Part shown: piece after piece, positions 54,692 through 62,988 of the stretch
Position numbering within the stretch: the first letter of the stretch is position 1
Layout: every line of letters starts with the position of its first letter
The notes under the pieces: generated by a model
Databases searched by the model: none
Told to the model about the DNA's origin: nothing
Seen by the model: the letters and a program-made list of their open reading frames with translations, nothing else
Origin: Sphaerimonospora sp050942215
GTDB lineage: Bacteria; Actinomycetota; Actinomycetes; Streptosporangiales; Streptosporangiaceae
Assembly: GCF_050942215.1 (NCBI RefSeq)
Contig: NZ_CP192056.1
Span: forward strand, 1,426,001-1,490,000
DNA: 64,000 nucleotides
Direction of reading: 5' to 3'
Translations under genes and position numbers: made by a program

Positions 54692-55682
54692 GAACCACCA
54701 GTTCCGTGGGAAGTACGGGATTGCCCTTCGGCTTCTCCTCGTCCCCCAGCGTCATGAGGAGCATCCGGGCCGCCAGCGTGGCCATCTCCTCCACGGGCTG
54801 GCGCACGGTGGTCAGCGCCGGCGTCACATGGCGCGCGACCGGAGCGTCGTCGTACCCGATCACGGCCACGTCCTCCGGCACCTTGCGCCCGGCGCGGCGC
54901 AGTGTCTGCATCGCGCCGGCCGCCATCACGTCGGAGGCCGCGAACACGGCGTCCAGGTGCGGCGCCCGTTGGAGCAGCCACTGCATCGCATGCGCGCCCG
55001 AGGCGTGGGTGAAGTCGCCGTACGCCACGGGCATCTCATGCACGCCCGCGTCGCGCAGCGTCTGCCGGAAGCCTTCGAGCCGGTCCCGCGCGGCGGGCAG
55101 CGTGGGCGGCCCGGCGATCGTGGCGATGGCTCTACGATTGTTGAGAAGTAGATGTTCGGCTGCTTGCCGCCCGCCGTCCATGTTGTCCATGTCGACGTAC
55201 GGCAGGTCGATGCCCTCCGGTGGTCGTCCGGCGCAGCGTACCGGAATCCCCGACGCCGCCAGCGTGACCGCGAGTGGATGCCGGGTGCGCGCGCTTATCA
55301 GGAGCACTCCGTCCACAGCCCCTGCGACCAGCGGGGGAGCGGTGATCGAGGCCGTGGCGGGGGTCGCCGTCATGACGACCATGGGTACGCCGTGGGCCGT
55401 GAGCACCTCCTCGCAGGCCGACAGGAGCCGTGCGTAGAACGGCTCGCTGAACAGACGCGGACTGTGTTCGCAGACGACGGCGGCGATGATCTGATCCGTC
55501 CGCCGGCCCGCAGAACCACGGGGAGCCCGGCGCCGCACATAGCCCAGACGCGACATCGCGTCGTGGACTTGGCGGCGTGTCGAAGTGGTCACGCGCACCG
55601 AGCCGGTCAGGACTCGGGAGGCGGTTGCCGGGGAGACGCCAGCTGCGGCGGCTACCTCTGCCAGGGTGGGAAGATCGGCCAT
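54678..55682 (-). CDS. LacI-family repressor, CebR/CelR-like
   Basis: 334 residues from ATG 55682 (GAGGAG upstream). HTH TLAEVAAAAGVSPATASRVLTGSVRVT with hinge MSRLGYVRRRA. Sugar-binding domain features FSEPFYARLLSACEEVL, YVDMDNMDGGRQAAEHLL, AIATIAGPP and VPEDVAVIGYDDAPVARHVTPALTTVRQP, a pattern close to cellobiose-responsive CebR/CelR proteins. Its promoter carries a CebR-type box and several GAAA-TTTC elements, so it is likely autoregulated. It is followed by a Ser/Thr kinase in the same operon, an unusual pairing. Confidence 0.9.
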   Translation of the reverse strand: MADLPTLAEVAAAAGVSPATASRVLTGSVRVTTSTRRQVHDAMSRLGYVRRRAPRGSAGRRTDQIIAAVVCEHSPRLFSEPFYARLLSACEEVLTAHGVPMVVMTATPATASITAPPLVAGAVDGVLLISARTRHPLAVTLAASGIPVRCAGRPPEGIDLPYVDMDNMDGGRQAAEHLLLNNRRAIATIAGPPTLPAARDRLEGFRQTLRDAGVHEMPVAYGDFTHASGAHAMQWLLQRAPHLDAVFAASDVMAAGAMQTLRRAGRKVPEDVAVIGYDDAPVARHVTPALTTVRQPVEEMATLAARMLLMTLGDEEKPKGNPVLPTELVVRESA

Positions 55683-55698
55683 GCGGTCTCCTCGGCCC

Positions 55699-55788
55699 GA
55701 AGTTTCACACGGCTTGGGAGCGCTCCCAAGGGGAAAGTATCACTGTTTCCTTCGTGTCAACAGAGGTTTCCTAGGTGTGAAACTTTTC
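55699..55788. promoter_or_regulatory. composite LacI promoter: CebR box and GAAA-TTTC elements
   Basis: TGGGAGCGCTCCCA lies at 55715-55728 within an 18-bp palindrome (55713-55730). Next to it are GAAGTTTCAC (55699-55708), GAAAGTATC (55733-55741, identical to the two GH11 repeats in reverse complement) and TGAAACTTTTC (55778-55788). A minus-strand TTGACA is at 55760-55755. The site is 33 bp from the start codon. Confidence 0.7.
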
Positions 55789-55852
55789 GTTGAGTTTCAG
55801 TGATGTTGCCCATGAAGGGAGGCTAGAGGACGGTTGCGGTAGCTGGAAAGCG

Positions 55853-55912
55853 AGTGGAGTATTTATCCACTTTTTATGGCATTTATTGCCGTTAGTTCTA
55901 GTTTAAATTAGA
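55853..55912. other. AT-rich block with three small palindromes
   Basis: A short AT-rich island in GC-rich DNA: hairpin AGTGGA-gtattta-TCCACT followed by TTTT (55853-55875), GGCA-tttat-TGCC next to it, and a near-palindrome centred on TTTAAA (55897-55912). It may be a terminator or protein-binding site between divergent genes. Confidence 0.4.
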
Positions 55913-55997
55913 TTGTCCGGTTCCTCTCCATGTCATCGGGTGCCCCGTCCCGGCCCCATCTCCGTCCTGGTCACTCCATGATCCCCCCTCCCACCCC

Positions 55998-56196
55998 GTG
56001 ATCTTGCAGTTGCTCGCACGTCTGCTGTCTGACCTGCCAAGACATATCTCGTGATCTTGCAGTTTCTCGCATGGACGCCGGTTTACCTGGGCGAATGATC
56101 GGGGTGATCTTGCGGTTTGAAGTGTATCCACCATGGGAAGATCATGAACAGCCTTCTGCCTGGTCGGAAGGCCTGGCAGAGAATCCGCAAGATCAC
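55998..56196. repeat. short dispersed repeat family GTGATCTTGCRGTT
   Basis: GTGATCTTGCAGTTGCTCGC (55998), GTGATCTTGCAGTTTCTCGC (56052) and GTGATCTTGCGG (56104) are direct copies 52-54 bp apart; CCGCAAGATCAC at 56185-56196 is the inverted copy of the third. The region lies between the LacI promoter and the DUF305 gene and holds no gene that I can support. Confidence 0.8.
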
Positions 56197-56361
56197 GATG
56201 GGAGGGGGCGGCGTTGCCGGAGGGAACACGGCGGTAAGGTCCCTTCGAAAGGGATCCACCGTGGTCGGCCGGATGCCGCGCGCGCCGCTCTCGCCCGGCG
56301 GATGCCCTTCCCGACCGCGCCGATCCATTCGCCGAGCCGTGATTCGAAAGGCTGTTTCAGC

Positions 56362-57087
56362 ATGATCTCCATCCGTCGCGTCGTCCCGCCCCGCCTGACG
56401 GGCGTGTTGACGAGTGCGCTGGCGATGGCCGTGATCGCCGGATGCGGCGGATCGGCGGGGGGCGACGCGGGCTCCACGGTCAGTCCGGCCGCCGCTACGC
56501 CCTCGGCGCAGCCTTCCATGACGCCGGCCGAATCCCTCGCCGAGTCGCCATCGGCGGCTCCCGCCGGGGATCCGTCCGAGGCCGCCGCGAGCCCGGCGCC
56601 GGTCGTGACGCCGGCCGTCGGGTATAATGCCGCCGATGTTCGGTTCGCCCAGATGGTGATCCCGCATCATCTTCAAGCCATGGACATGACGATCCTCGCC
56701 CGGACCCAGGCGGGCGACCAGTGGGTCAGGGACCTGGCCATGAAGATCACCGAGACCCGCGACCCGCAGATCCGTACGGCCAAGGGCTGGCTCGACGAAT
56801 GGGGTGAGGAGCCGCTGCCCCGCGACCACCGCATGCCGGGCATGGCGTCGAAGGCCGACATCACCCGGCTGTCGAAGGCGTCCGGTCTCGAGTTCGACCG
56901 GCTGTTCATCGAACTGATGATCGAGCATCATCGCGGTTCGATCGAGGTCGCGCAGCAGGAGCAGGCGGAGGGCGCCTTCGCGGAGGCCAAGTCCATGGCC
57001 GACGCACTGGTCACCGGCCAGCGCGCCGAGATCAAGGAGATGCGCGGCTATCTCAAGAAGCTGGAGTCGCTCAAGCCCCGGAGCTGA
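56362..57087 (+). CDS. DUF305 lipoprotein
   Basis: 241 residues from ATG 56362. Lipoprotein signal with Cys28 (AVIAGCGGSAG), a Ser/Pro/Ala-rich linker and a DUF305 four-helix domain: VRFAQMVIPHHLQAMDMTILA and FIELMIEHHRGSIEVAQQEQ with the paired HH motifs. The family is often found with copper or other metal-resistance genes, but none is near. Cell-surface location is expected. Confidence 0.9.
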   Translation: MISIRRVVPPRLTGVLTSALAMAVIAGCGGSAGGDAGSTVSPAAATPSAQPSMTPAESLAESPSAAPAGDPSEAAASPAPVVTPAVGYNAADVRFAQMVIPHHLQAMDMTILARTQAGDQWVRDLAMKITETRDPQIRTAKGWLDEWGEEPLPRDHRMPGMASKADITRLSKASGLEFDRLFIELMIEHHRGSIEVAQQEQAEGAFAEAKSMADALVTGQRAEIKEMRGYLKKLESLKPRS

Positions 57088-57144
57088 TTCGGCGGACGCT
57101 CCGGCCCTCACGGACCTTCCGCTCCTCCGCTATCGGGATCGGGG

Positions 57145-57819
57145 TCAGTTCTCGTAGGTGTCCAGCCGGGGCGGCAGGGCGTTCCACGTGCAGAACGCGG
57201 ACGATTCACTCGATCCGCGCAGGAAGGCGACGCGCAGCCAGTACGGCTCCTCCCAGACCTTCACCTCATAGCCGTCGCTCGGCGCGGCGGTCACCACTCG
57301 GCAGTTCTCCGCGGTGACCGCGATCGTCGCGCGGCCGCCCCTGAGCGTGAACGTGTGCAGGGTCTCGTCCGCGGCGGCGGCCGTCGTCGACCCGGCCGTC
57401 GGCTTGCCCGCTGCCGGCTTCGCCGTCGCGTCCGCCGTCACCGGAGCCCTTGCCGGGGTCTTCGTCACGACCGGCTCGCCCACCGGAGCCGGGTGCGTTT
57501 CACGGGTGCGCGGCGGCCGCGGCGAGGGGGAGGGCGCCCGATCGGTCCGGCCGCCGGTCGTACGCCGAACGCGGGGGGTGTGCGCCTCCGGTGTCGCGCC
57601 GGCCGGAGCGTCCGACGCGCCGGACGAGGCCGACCCGGTGGGGACGGTCGGAAGGGGACCGGGTGAGGGGGCATCGGACCCGGCGGCAACCACAGGGGAG
57701 AGCGGCGCGTCGTCCAGGATCGCGCTGTGCAGCACGTCGCGTACGCCGAGCCAGGACAGGCCCACGGCCAGTGCGGTCGCCCCGCACCAGGCGAGCGTGT
57801 AACCCAGGGGCCGTTTCAT
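57145..57819 (-). CDS. membrane-anchored hypothetical protein
   Basis: 224 residues. One N-terminal helix (GYTLAWCGATALAVGLSWLGVRDVLHSAIL), a long Pro/Ala/Thr-rich disordered middle, and a compact C-terminal domain (about 150-224) with two cysteines: FTLRGGRATIAVTAENC, YEVKVWEEPYWLRVAFLRGSSESSAFCTWN. The C-domain is known as a short beta domain in actinobacterial secreted proteins but has no assigned role. It is divergent from the two-component system next door and could be its target. Confidence 0.7.
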   Translation of the reverse strand: MKRPLGYTLAWCGATALAVGLSWLGVRDVLHSAILDDAPLSPVVAAGSDAPSPGPLPTVPTGSASSGASDAPAGATPEAHTPRVRRTTGGRTDRAPSPSPRPPRTRETHPAPVGEPVVTKTPARAPVTADATAKPAAGKPTAGSTTAAAADETLHTFTLRGGRATIAVTAENCRVVTAAPSDGYEVKVWEEPYWLRVAFLRGSSESSAFCTWNALPPRLDTYEN

Positions 57820-57897
57820 CGGACGCTGAGTTTAACCTTCAACGGACAATTCCCGATACCGGCGCGCGCTGTCTGCGACAGGTGTACGTTTCTGCCC

Positions 57898-58593
57898 ATG
57901 GCGACCGTTTTGGTGGTGGAGGACGATGAGTTCGTCCGCTCCGCGATCATCCGTGATCTGGCCGGCCGGAGCCATGCCGTACGCAGCGCGGGCCGGGCGC
58001 TCGACGCGCTGCGCGAGATCGCGCAGTCCGCCCCCGACGTGGTCGTCCTCGATCTCGGCCTGCCCGACCTGGACGGCGCGGAAGCGCTCAAGATGCTCCG
58101 CGCGATCTCCGACGTGCCCGTCATCGTGGCCACGGCGCGCGACGACGAGGCCGAGATCGTCAGGTTGCTGCGCGGCGGCGCAGACGACTACCTGGTCAAA
58201 CCGTTCTCCGGAGAGCACCTGAACGCCCGGCTGGAGGCGGTGCTGCGGCGGGCCAGGTCCGGGTCGGCCACCGCCACCACCGTGATCAGCGTCGGAGGCC
58301 TCGTCATCGACGTCGACGGCCGGTCGGCCCGCCTGGACGGCGTTCCGCTCGACCTCACGCGGCGGGAGTTCGACCTGCTGGCCTACCTGTGCGCCAGGCC
58401 GGGACGGGTGATCTCCCGCAAGGAACTGCTGGCCGAGGTCTGGCGGCAGTCCTACGGCGACGACCAGACGATCGACGTCCACCTGTCGTGGCTGCGCCGC
58501 AAGCTCGGGGAGAGCGCGTCCCGCCCGCGCTACCTCCACACCGTCCGGGGAGTCGGCGTACGGCTCAGCCCGCCCGGCGCCTCCGCCTCGTGA
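57898..58593 (+). CDS. OmpR-family response regulator
   Basis: 231 residues. Receiver domain with Asp9-Asp10, phosphoacceptor Asp52 (VVVLDLGLPDLDG) and LVKPFSG; winged-helix output domain about 130-225 (LTRREFDLLAYLCARPGRVISRKELLAEVWR, HLSWLRRKLGES, VRGVGVRL). It is followed 16 bp later by a histidine kinase and makes a standard pair. Target genes are unknown; the divergent membrane protein at 57819 is a candidate. Confidence 0.93.
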   Translation: MATVLVVEDDEFVRSAIIRDLAGRSHAVRSAGRALDALREIAQSAPDVVVLDLGLPDLDGAEALKMLRAISDVPVIVATARDDEAEIVRLLRGGADDYLVKPFSGEHLNARLEAVLRRARSGSATATTVISVGGLVIDVDGRSARLDGVPLDLTRREFDLLAYLCARPGRVISRKELLAEVWRQSYGDDQTIDVHLSWLRRKLGESASRPRYLHTVRGVGVRLSPPGASAS

Positions 58594-58609
58594 CAGAACC
58601 GCCGCGGCG

Positions 58610-59923
58610 GTGAGGCGCAGCCTGGCCCTGGTGGCGGTGGCGGTCACCGCCATGGTGGCGCTGGCCTTCCTGATCCCGCTGGCCGTCGCGGTGCAGGAGA
58701 TCGCCGAGAGCCGCGCGCTCGCCGAGGCGGAGCGGCAGGCGAGCATGATCGTCCCCGCGCTGGTGGTCACCGATGACGCGGCCGCGCTCGAACGCGCGCT
58801 GGCCAGCACCCCGGCGGGGGCGGGGCGGCTCGCCGTGCACCTGTCCGGCGACCGCACGATCGGTTCGTCGAGGGTCCGGGCCGCCGACGTCGCCGCCGCG
58901 TTCGAACGAGCCAGGACCGTGCCGGTCTCGGGTGGGTACGTGCTGCTCAGGCCGGTCGCGCTCGACAGCGGGCGGCGTGCGGTCATCGAGGCGTACGCCC
59001 CCGAGGCGGATGTGAAGAAGGGCGTCACGACGTCGTGGGCCGTGCTGACGGCCGTGGCGGTCGTCCTGGTCGTCGGATCGGTCGTGGTGGCCGACCGGCT
59101 GGGGGCCAGGGTGGTGCGGGCGGCCCGCCGTCTCGGCGCGGCCGCGACCTCCCTCGGGGCAGGCGACCTGTCCGTACGCATCGAGCCGGACGGACCGCCC
59201 GAGCTCGTCGCGGCCGGGCAGGCGTTCAACACGATGGCCGACCAGGTGGCCGGGCTGCTGGCGGCGGAACGCGAATTGGCGGCGGACCTGTCCCACCGGC
59301 TGCGCACCCCGCTGACCGCGCTGCGGCTCAACATCGGCGGCGCCGGGCCGGAGGCGGAGCAGCGCAGGCTCGCCGTCGAGCGGCTCGAAGAGGCGGTGGA
59401 CGAGATCATCCGGGCGGCTCGCAAGCCGGCCCGGCCGCTGCCGGGCGGGTGCGACGCGGCCGACGTCCTGCGCGAGCGGTTCATCTTCTGGTCGGCGCTG
59501 GCCGAGGATCAGGGACGCCCCTGGCGGCTCGCCGGCGCCGACGCCCCCGGCCGGGTGCCGGTCGGGGCGGCCGATCTCGGCGCGGCCATCGACGCGCTGC
59601 TCGGCAACGTCTTCCGGCACACGCCGCAGGGGACGGCCTTCCGGGTCACCCTGCGGCGGCGAGCCGACATGGTCGACATCCTCGTCTCGGACGCCGGTCC
59701 GGGCATCGACGATCCCGAAGGCGCGCTCAGGCGGGGGCACAGCGGCGCGGGCTCGACCGGCCTCGGTCTGGACATCGTCCGCCGCCTGGCCGAGGCGGCC
59801 GGCGGCGGCGTGCGGATCGAGGGGTCGGAGCTCGGGGGCGCCTGCGTGCACGTGTGGCTGCGGGCCGACGGCGGCGCCCCTGATCGCCCACCCCGCCGCC
59901 TGCTCCGCCGCCGGGGCAGGTGA
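58610..59923 (+). CDS. sensor histidine kinase
   Basis: 437 residues from GTG 58610. Two membrane segments (about 5-28 and 143-162) bracket a small outer domain; HAMP about 163-215 (LGARVVRAARRLGAA); phosphoacceptor His229 in ELAADLSHRLRTPLTALRL; ATPase domain with GNVFRHTPQG (N-box), DAGPGI (G1) and GSTGLGLDIV (G2). Partner of the preceding OmpR regulator. Confidence 0.93.
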   Translation: MRRSLALVAVAVTAMVALAFLIPLAVAVQEIAESRALAEAERQASMIVPALVVTDDAAALERALASTPAGAGRLAVHLSGDRTIGSSRVRAADVAAAFERARTVPVSGGYVLLRPVALDSGRRAVIEAYAPEADVKKGVTTSWAVLTAVAVVLVVGSVVVADRLGARVVRAARRLGAAATSLGAGDLSVRIEPDGPPELVAAGQAFNTMADQVAGLLAAERELAADLSHRLRTPLTALRLNIGGAGPEAEQRRLAVERLEEAVDEIIRAARKPARPLPGGCDAADVLRERFIFWSALAEDQGRPWRLAGADAPGRVPVGAADLGAAIDALLGNVFRHTPQGTAFRVTLRRRADMVDILVSDAGPGIDDPEGALRRGHSGAGSTGLGLDIVRRLAEAAGGGVRIEGSELGGACVHVWLRADGGAPDRPPRRLLRRRGR

Positions 59924-59948
59924 ACCCGCCTCCGCCGCCCGGGAGGCG

Positions 59949-60863
59949 TCAGGTCATCCAGGTGACCTTGCCGGGCAGCGGCGCCCGCTCCTGGACGTTC
60001 AGGTAGTACTCCAGCTTCGGCGAGCCGTCGCAGTCGCTCAGCCGGTAGTAGTACCCCTTCGCCGTGACCTCCTGAATGCCGGCGTGCAGGGTCGCCTTCT
60101 TCCCGGCGGGTACGGTGAACTGCACCGTCTCCCCCTTCTTGACGCGCATCTCCTCCGTGGTGGTGATGCCGTACGACGCCTTCAACTCGGCGCTGAAGGC
60201 GGAGAAACCGACGCTCACGCCGGCCGAGATCTCAGCGGAGTTGGTGAAGGAGGAGGTGGTCTCCCGCTCGATCGTCTCGGTGACGGTCCAGTCCTTCTGT
60301 CCGCGGGTGTTGTCCAGCGTCCACCATCCGATTTCCCGGCGGGTCTTCTTCGGCTTCGCCTGGCTCTTCCAATACCACCGGTCGCAGCGGGCGACCTTCG
60401 GCAGCGTCGGGCCGGCGACATCGGTGCCGACGGAAGCCCATGGATAGCCGGTGTAGGCGGACGCCGACTGCGCGTCTATTTCGACGAGGGCGTTCCTGGT
60501 GGACAGGCCGATCGGTGGCGTCTCGAGGGAGGCCCCGGCCCTGAGCGTCCGCACGTTGTACTGAATTTCGAGGCCGCTGTCCTCGACGTTGATTCCGATG
60601 GGCCTCGGCAGGGGGGTGCGGTTCGTGATTCGCAGCGTGTATTTGGGGACGCCGTTCGCGGTGACCGCGCAGGCGGTGACCGTGAAGCCGCCCTGCGACG
60701 CCGGAATCTCGAATGGCAGCGTGCATTTGCGCGCGGCCTCGGCCGTGCCCGCCGCCTGGGCGTTCCCTGTGACGATTCCGGTGACGGCCGCGGTCGCCGT
60801 GAGTGCCGTGGCGCCGGCGAGGATCAGCCGGGGAGTTCTCCGATCGGGTCGCTGCGAAAACAT
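59949..60863 (-). CDS. secreted protein, possible aerolysin-like pore-former
   Basis: 304 residues from ATG 60863 (AGAGGA upstream). Signal peptide about 1-38 (ATALTATAAVTGIVTGNAQA). The middle has WTVTETIERETTSSFTNS followed by AEISAGVSVGFSAFSAELKASYGITTTEE and then VQFTVPAGKKATLHAGIQ: alternating Ser/Thr-rich strands flanking a small-hydrophobic stretch, as in the membrane-hairpin region of aerolysin/ETX-MTX2-type proteins. This is pattern resemblance only. The gene is in one operon with the preceding secreted protein (61438). It could also be a wall-associated beta protein. Confidence 0.7.
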   Translation of the reverse strand: MFSQRPDRRTPRLILAGATALTATAAVTGIVTGNAQAAGTAEAARKCTLPFEIPASQGGFTVTACAVTANGVPKYTLRITNRTPLPRPIGINVEDSGLEIQYNVRTLRAGASLETPPIGLSTRNALVEIDAQSASAYTGYPWASVGTDVAGPTLPKVARCDRWYWKSQAKPKKTRREIGWWTLDNTRGQKDWTVTETIERETTSSFTNSAEISAGVSVGFSAFSAELKASYGITTTEEMRVKKGETVQFTVPAGKKATLHAGIQEVTAKGYYYRLSDCDGSPKLEYYLNVQERAPLPGKVTWMT

Positions 60864-60907
60864 CTCATGTCCTCTGGTCGGGTGAAGTTCAACGAATTTC
60901 GGCACGC

Positions 60908-61438
60908 TCAGGTGTCCTTCTGCCAGGTGATGTCGACGCGGTGGCCCAGGTGGGCGACCGGCACCTTTCCCTCGTACCTGTCGGTGTGGGCGCCCAACTC
61001 CTTGGCCTTCGCGTAGATCACGAAGACGCCTTTCCGTACGGCGCTCCGGCCGACGGTGAGGACCTTGGTGTGGTGCTTGGCGTCCTGGGTGAAGTCCGCC
61101 TGATCGGCCAGGGTCTTGCGCGACCCGTCGACGAGGCGGATCTCCTTCCACCAGGTGACGCCCGGCACGGTGTGCAGCACGAACTGGATCTGGTCGGCCT
61201 GCGGAATCGGGGTGAAGACGGCCGTGACGACGTCCTCCTGGTTGCGTACGTCGTAGAGGTCCGCCTCGGGGATCGGAGCGGCTCCGACGGCCGAAGCCAC
61301 GACTCGGGTGTGGGCGGAGGCGGGGGCCGGCCGTGCCACCGAGGCACACAGCGCCCCTCCGGCCGCGAGAACGGCCGCGCCGGCGATCAGGCACGCCCAC
61401 CCGGGGGGAGCGGCGGGATTACGGGGAATTGCGGACAT
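60908..61438 (-). CDS. secreted hypothetical protein
   Basis: 176 residues from ATG 61438 (GGGAG 6 bp upstream). Signal peptide or anchor about 12-43 (ACLIAGAAVLAAGGALCASVARPAPASA). The mature part has repeats of VxTAVFTPIPQADQIQFVLHTVPGVTWWKEIRLVDGS and KVLTVGRSAVRKGVFVIYAKAKELG, a small beta-rich domain not assigned to a family. It is 44 bp upstream of the possible pore-former in the same operon, so both are likely exported together. Confidence 0.75.
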   Translation of the reverse strand: MSAIPRNPAAPPGWACLIAGAAVLAAGGALCASVARPAPASAHTRVVASAVGAAPIPEADLYDVRNQEDVVTAVFTPIPQADQIQFVLHTVPGVTWWKEIRLVDGSRKTLADQADFTQDAKHHTKVLTVGRSAVRKGVFVIYAKAKELGAHTDRYEGKVPVAHLGHRVDITWQKDT

Positions 61439-62213
61439 GCTGAACTCCCAAGGTCGATTGAATTGCGGTCGGGCGCGGACCGTCTCACCGAAAAAGGACG
61501 TGTTCTTGAGTCTTGTCTTTCGGCGTGCCAGAACATCGGTTTCCTGTTTCCGGGCACCGCTGACCGTGCTGCGACCCCGGCCATTCTCGCCCGGCGAGGG
61601 ATCGGGAAATCGGTCGCCGGTCCATGATTCAAACCGGGAAACGTAAACGTTTGCCAACGTGGGGGCGGTTCGAGAATGAATATCCCGATGTATCGCGGCC
61701 GGACCGCATCGCGTGATTTTTCCGGGTGCGGCCGATCCTGACCGCGCCTTCACCGGGGCGGCGCGCTTCGCTGGGATTGCGGCCGGGAATCTCGCGTCTG
61801 CGCCGGTCGTCGATCCCGCCGGCGGTGCGCCGCTCCCGGCTCGGGCGCGCGGTGCCGGACGCGTGGCGATGGACGAAGAGGGCCGAGATCGCGCTATTCC
61901 ATGGCGGGAAAGGACCGATCCAAAATTGACATGGTCTCGCAAGAACAATTGACAGTGATCGTGTCGTGACGGAAAACGCCGGACCGCCGCCGAATCGCGG
62001 AGATCAGTGTCATTTCCCGATCTGATCCATGCGGTGAGCTGCGGAAATGTACGCCGATCGGCGGGGGCGACGGGCATTCGACATTGCGGACGACTCCGAA
62101 GGTGGTGCCATAATGCGTGGGAGCGCTCCCGCGCCCCCGGGGGGGACCATTCCTGTGGGCGCTGTCCGGCACGTCTGTCCACCGGCATGATGGAAGGAAG
62201 GTGCCGCGTCTTC
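61439..62213. other. non-coding region between secreted-protein operon and membrane-protein operon
   Basis: No supported gene. On the minus-strand side it has AAACGTAAACGTTT (61639-61652, containing the palindrome AAACGTTT), a possible operator about 200 bp from the secreted-protein start. TTGACA occurs twice, 23 bp apart (61926 and 61949), without good -10 partners. On the plus side lies the promoter and box of the next gene. Confidence 0.5.
62109..62131 (+). promoter_or_regulatory. promoter with CebR-type box over the start site
   Basis: CATAAT (62109-62114) is a fair -10; TTGCGG about 19 bp upstream is a weak -35. TGGGAGCGCTCCCG at 62118-62131 (13 of 14 CebR consensus) begins 3 bp after the -10, so it would cover the start point. 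The gene begins at 62214. Confidence 0.6.
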
Positions 62214-62960
62214 ATGACGGCATTGGGCGAAGAACCTCCGGCCGGCACGGGCCCCGGCGGAAATGTTCTCACGCAGAAAACAGGCCCCGCCAAAGGCGCT
62301 GTGGAAGGCGCCGCGGGGGCCACGGCCCGTCGTTGGGCACCCCATTTGTGGTGGATGTCGCTGGCCGTCGGCGCCGCCGGAGCCGCGTTCGTGTGGCTGG
62401 CCACGCCGCATTCCAGAGAGATCCACTCGCCGTGGGATCTGGTCGCCAAACTGATCGCGTTCGCCTGCCTGTGCTTCGCGATCGCGGTCTTTCCCTGGAC
62501 GTCGCCGCGCCTGAGCTGGCTGCTCTACGTCCCGTTCGTCTTCTTCACCGGCTACCTGATCCCGCGGATCAGCTGGTTCTACTACGGCGACGGCGCACGG
62601 GCCCTGGGTGACAGCTTCTACACCCACCTCTACCTGCTGCTCTATCCCGGGATCGTGCTCACGGTCGCGGCCGCCTACCGGATCGGCGGGGGCACCCCCG
62701 GCCGCTGCCTGAAGATCATGGCGACCGGTGTCGTCATCGTGTTCTCGGGCTTCCTCGACATCATGTGGCAGGTCGTCAACCCCGTCGCGATCCCCGACGT
62801 CATCGACGCGCCCCACATCAACCTGTTCACCGGGGGCCCGATCTCGTTCGGCGCGACGATCGTGTTCGCCCTCGTGCACGTGCCGATCATCGTCGGGATC
62901 AACCTGCTTCCGCTCGACCGCTGGATCGGCCGCCTGCTCGGCGCCGACCCCGCCCACTGA
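62214..62960 (+). CDS. polytopic membrane protein of unknown function
   Basis: 248 residues from ATG 62214 (AAGGAAGG 12 bp upstream; ATG 62187/62190 in frame would add 8-9 residues). About seven hydrophobic helices: LWWMSLAVGAAGAAFVWLA, LIAFACLCFAIAVFPW, LLYVPFVFFTGYLI, YLLLYPGIVLTVAAAYRIG, IMATGVVIVFSGFLDIMWQVVN, ATIVFALVHVPIIVGINLL. Not recognised. It leads an operon with a GT2 enzyme and a CofD-like protein and carries a CebR-type box at its promoter. Confidence 0.75.
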   Translation: MTALGEEPPAGTGPGGNVLTQKTGPAKGAVEGAAGATARRWAPHLWWMSLAVGAAGAAFVWLATPHSREIHSPWDLVAKLIAFACLCFAIAVFPWTSPRLSWLLYVPFVFFTGYLIPRISWFYYGDGARALGDSFYTHLYLLLYPGIVLTVAAAYRIGGGTPGRCLKIMATGVVIVFSGFLDIMWQVVNPVAIPDVIDAPHINLFTGGPISFGATIVFALVHVPIIVGINLLPLDRWIGRLLGADPAH

Positions 62961-62988
62961 CCACCGTCCACCCGTCCGAGGAGGTGAC

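Noticed and set aside
61926..61954. Two TTGACA boxes as promoters of the membrane-protein operon
   Set aside because: Neither has a reasonable -10 at 16-18 bp, and the CATAAT at 62109 is a better candidate.
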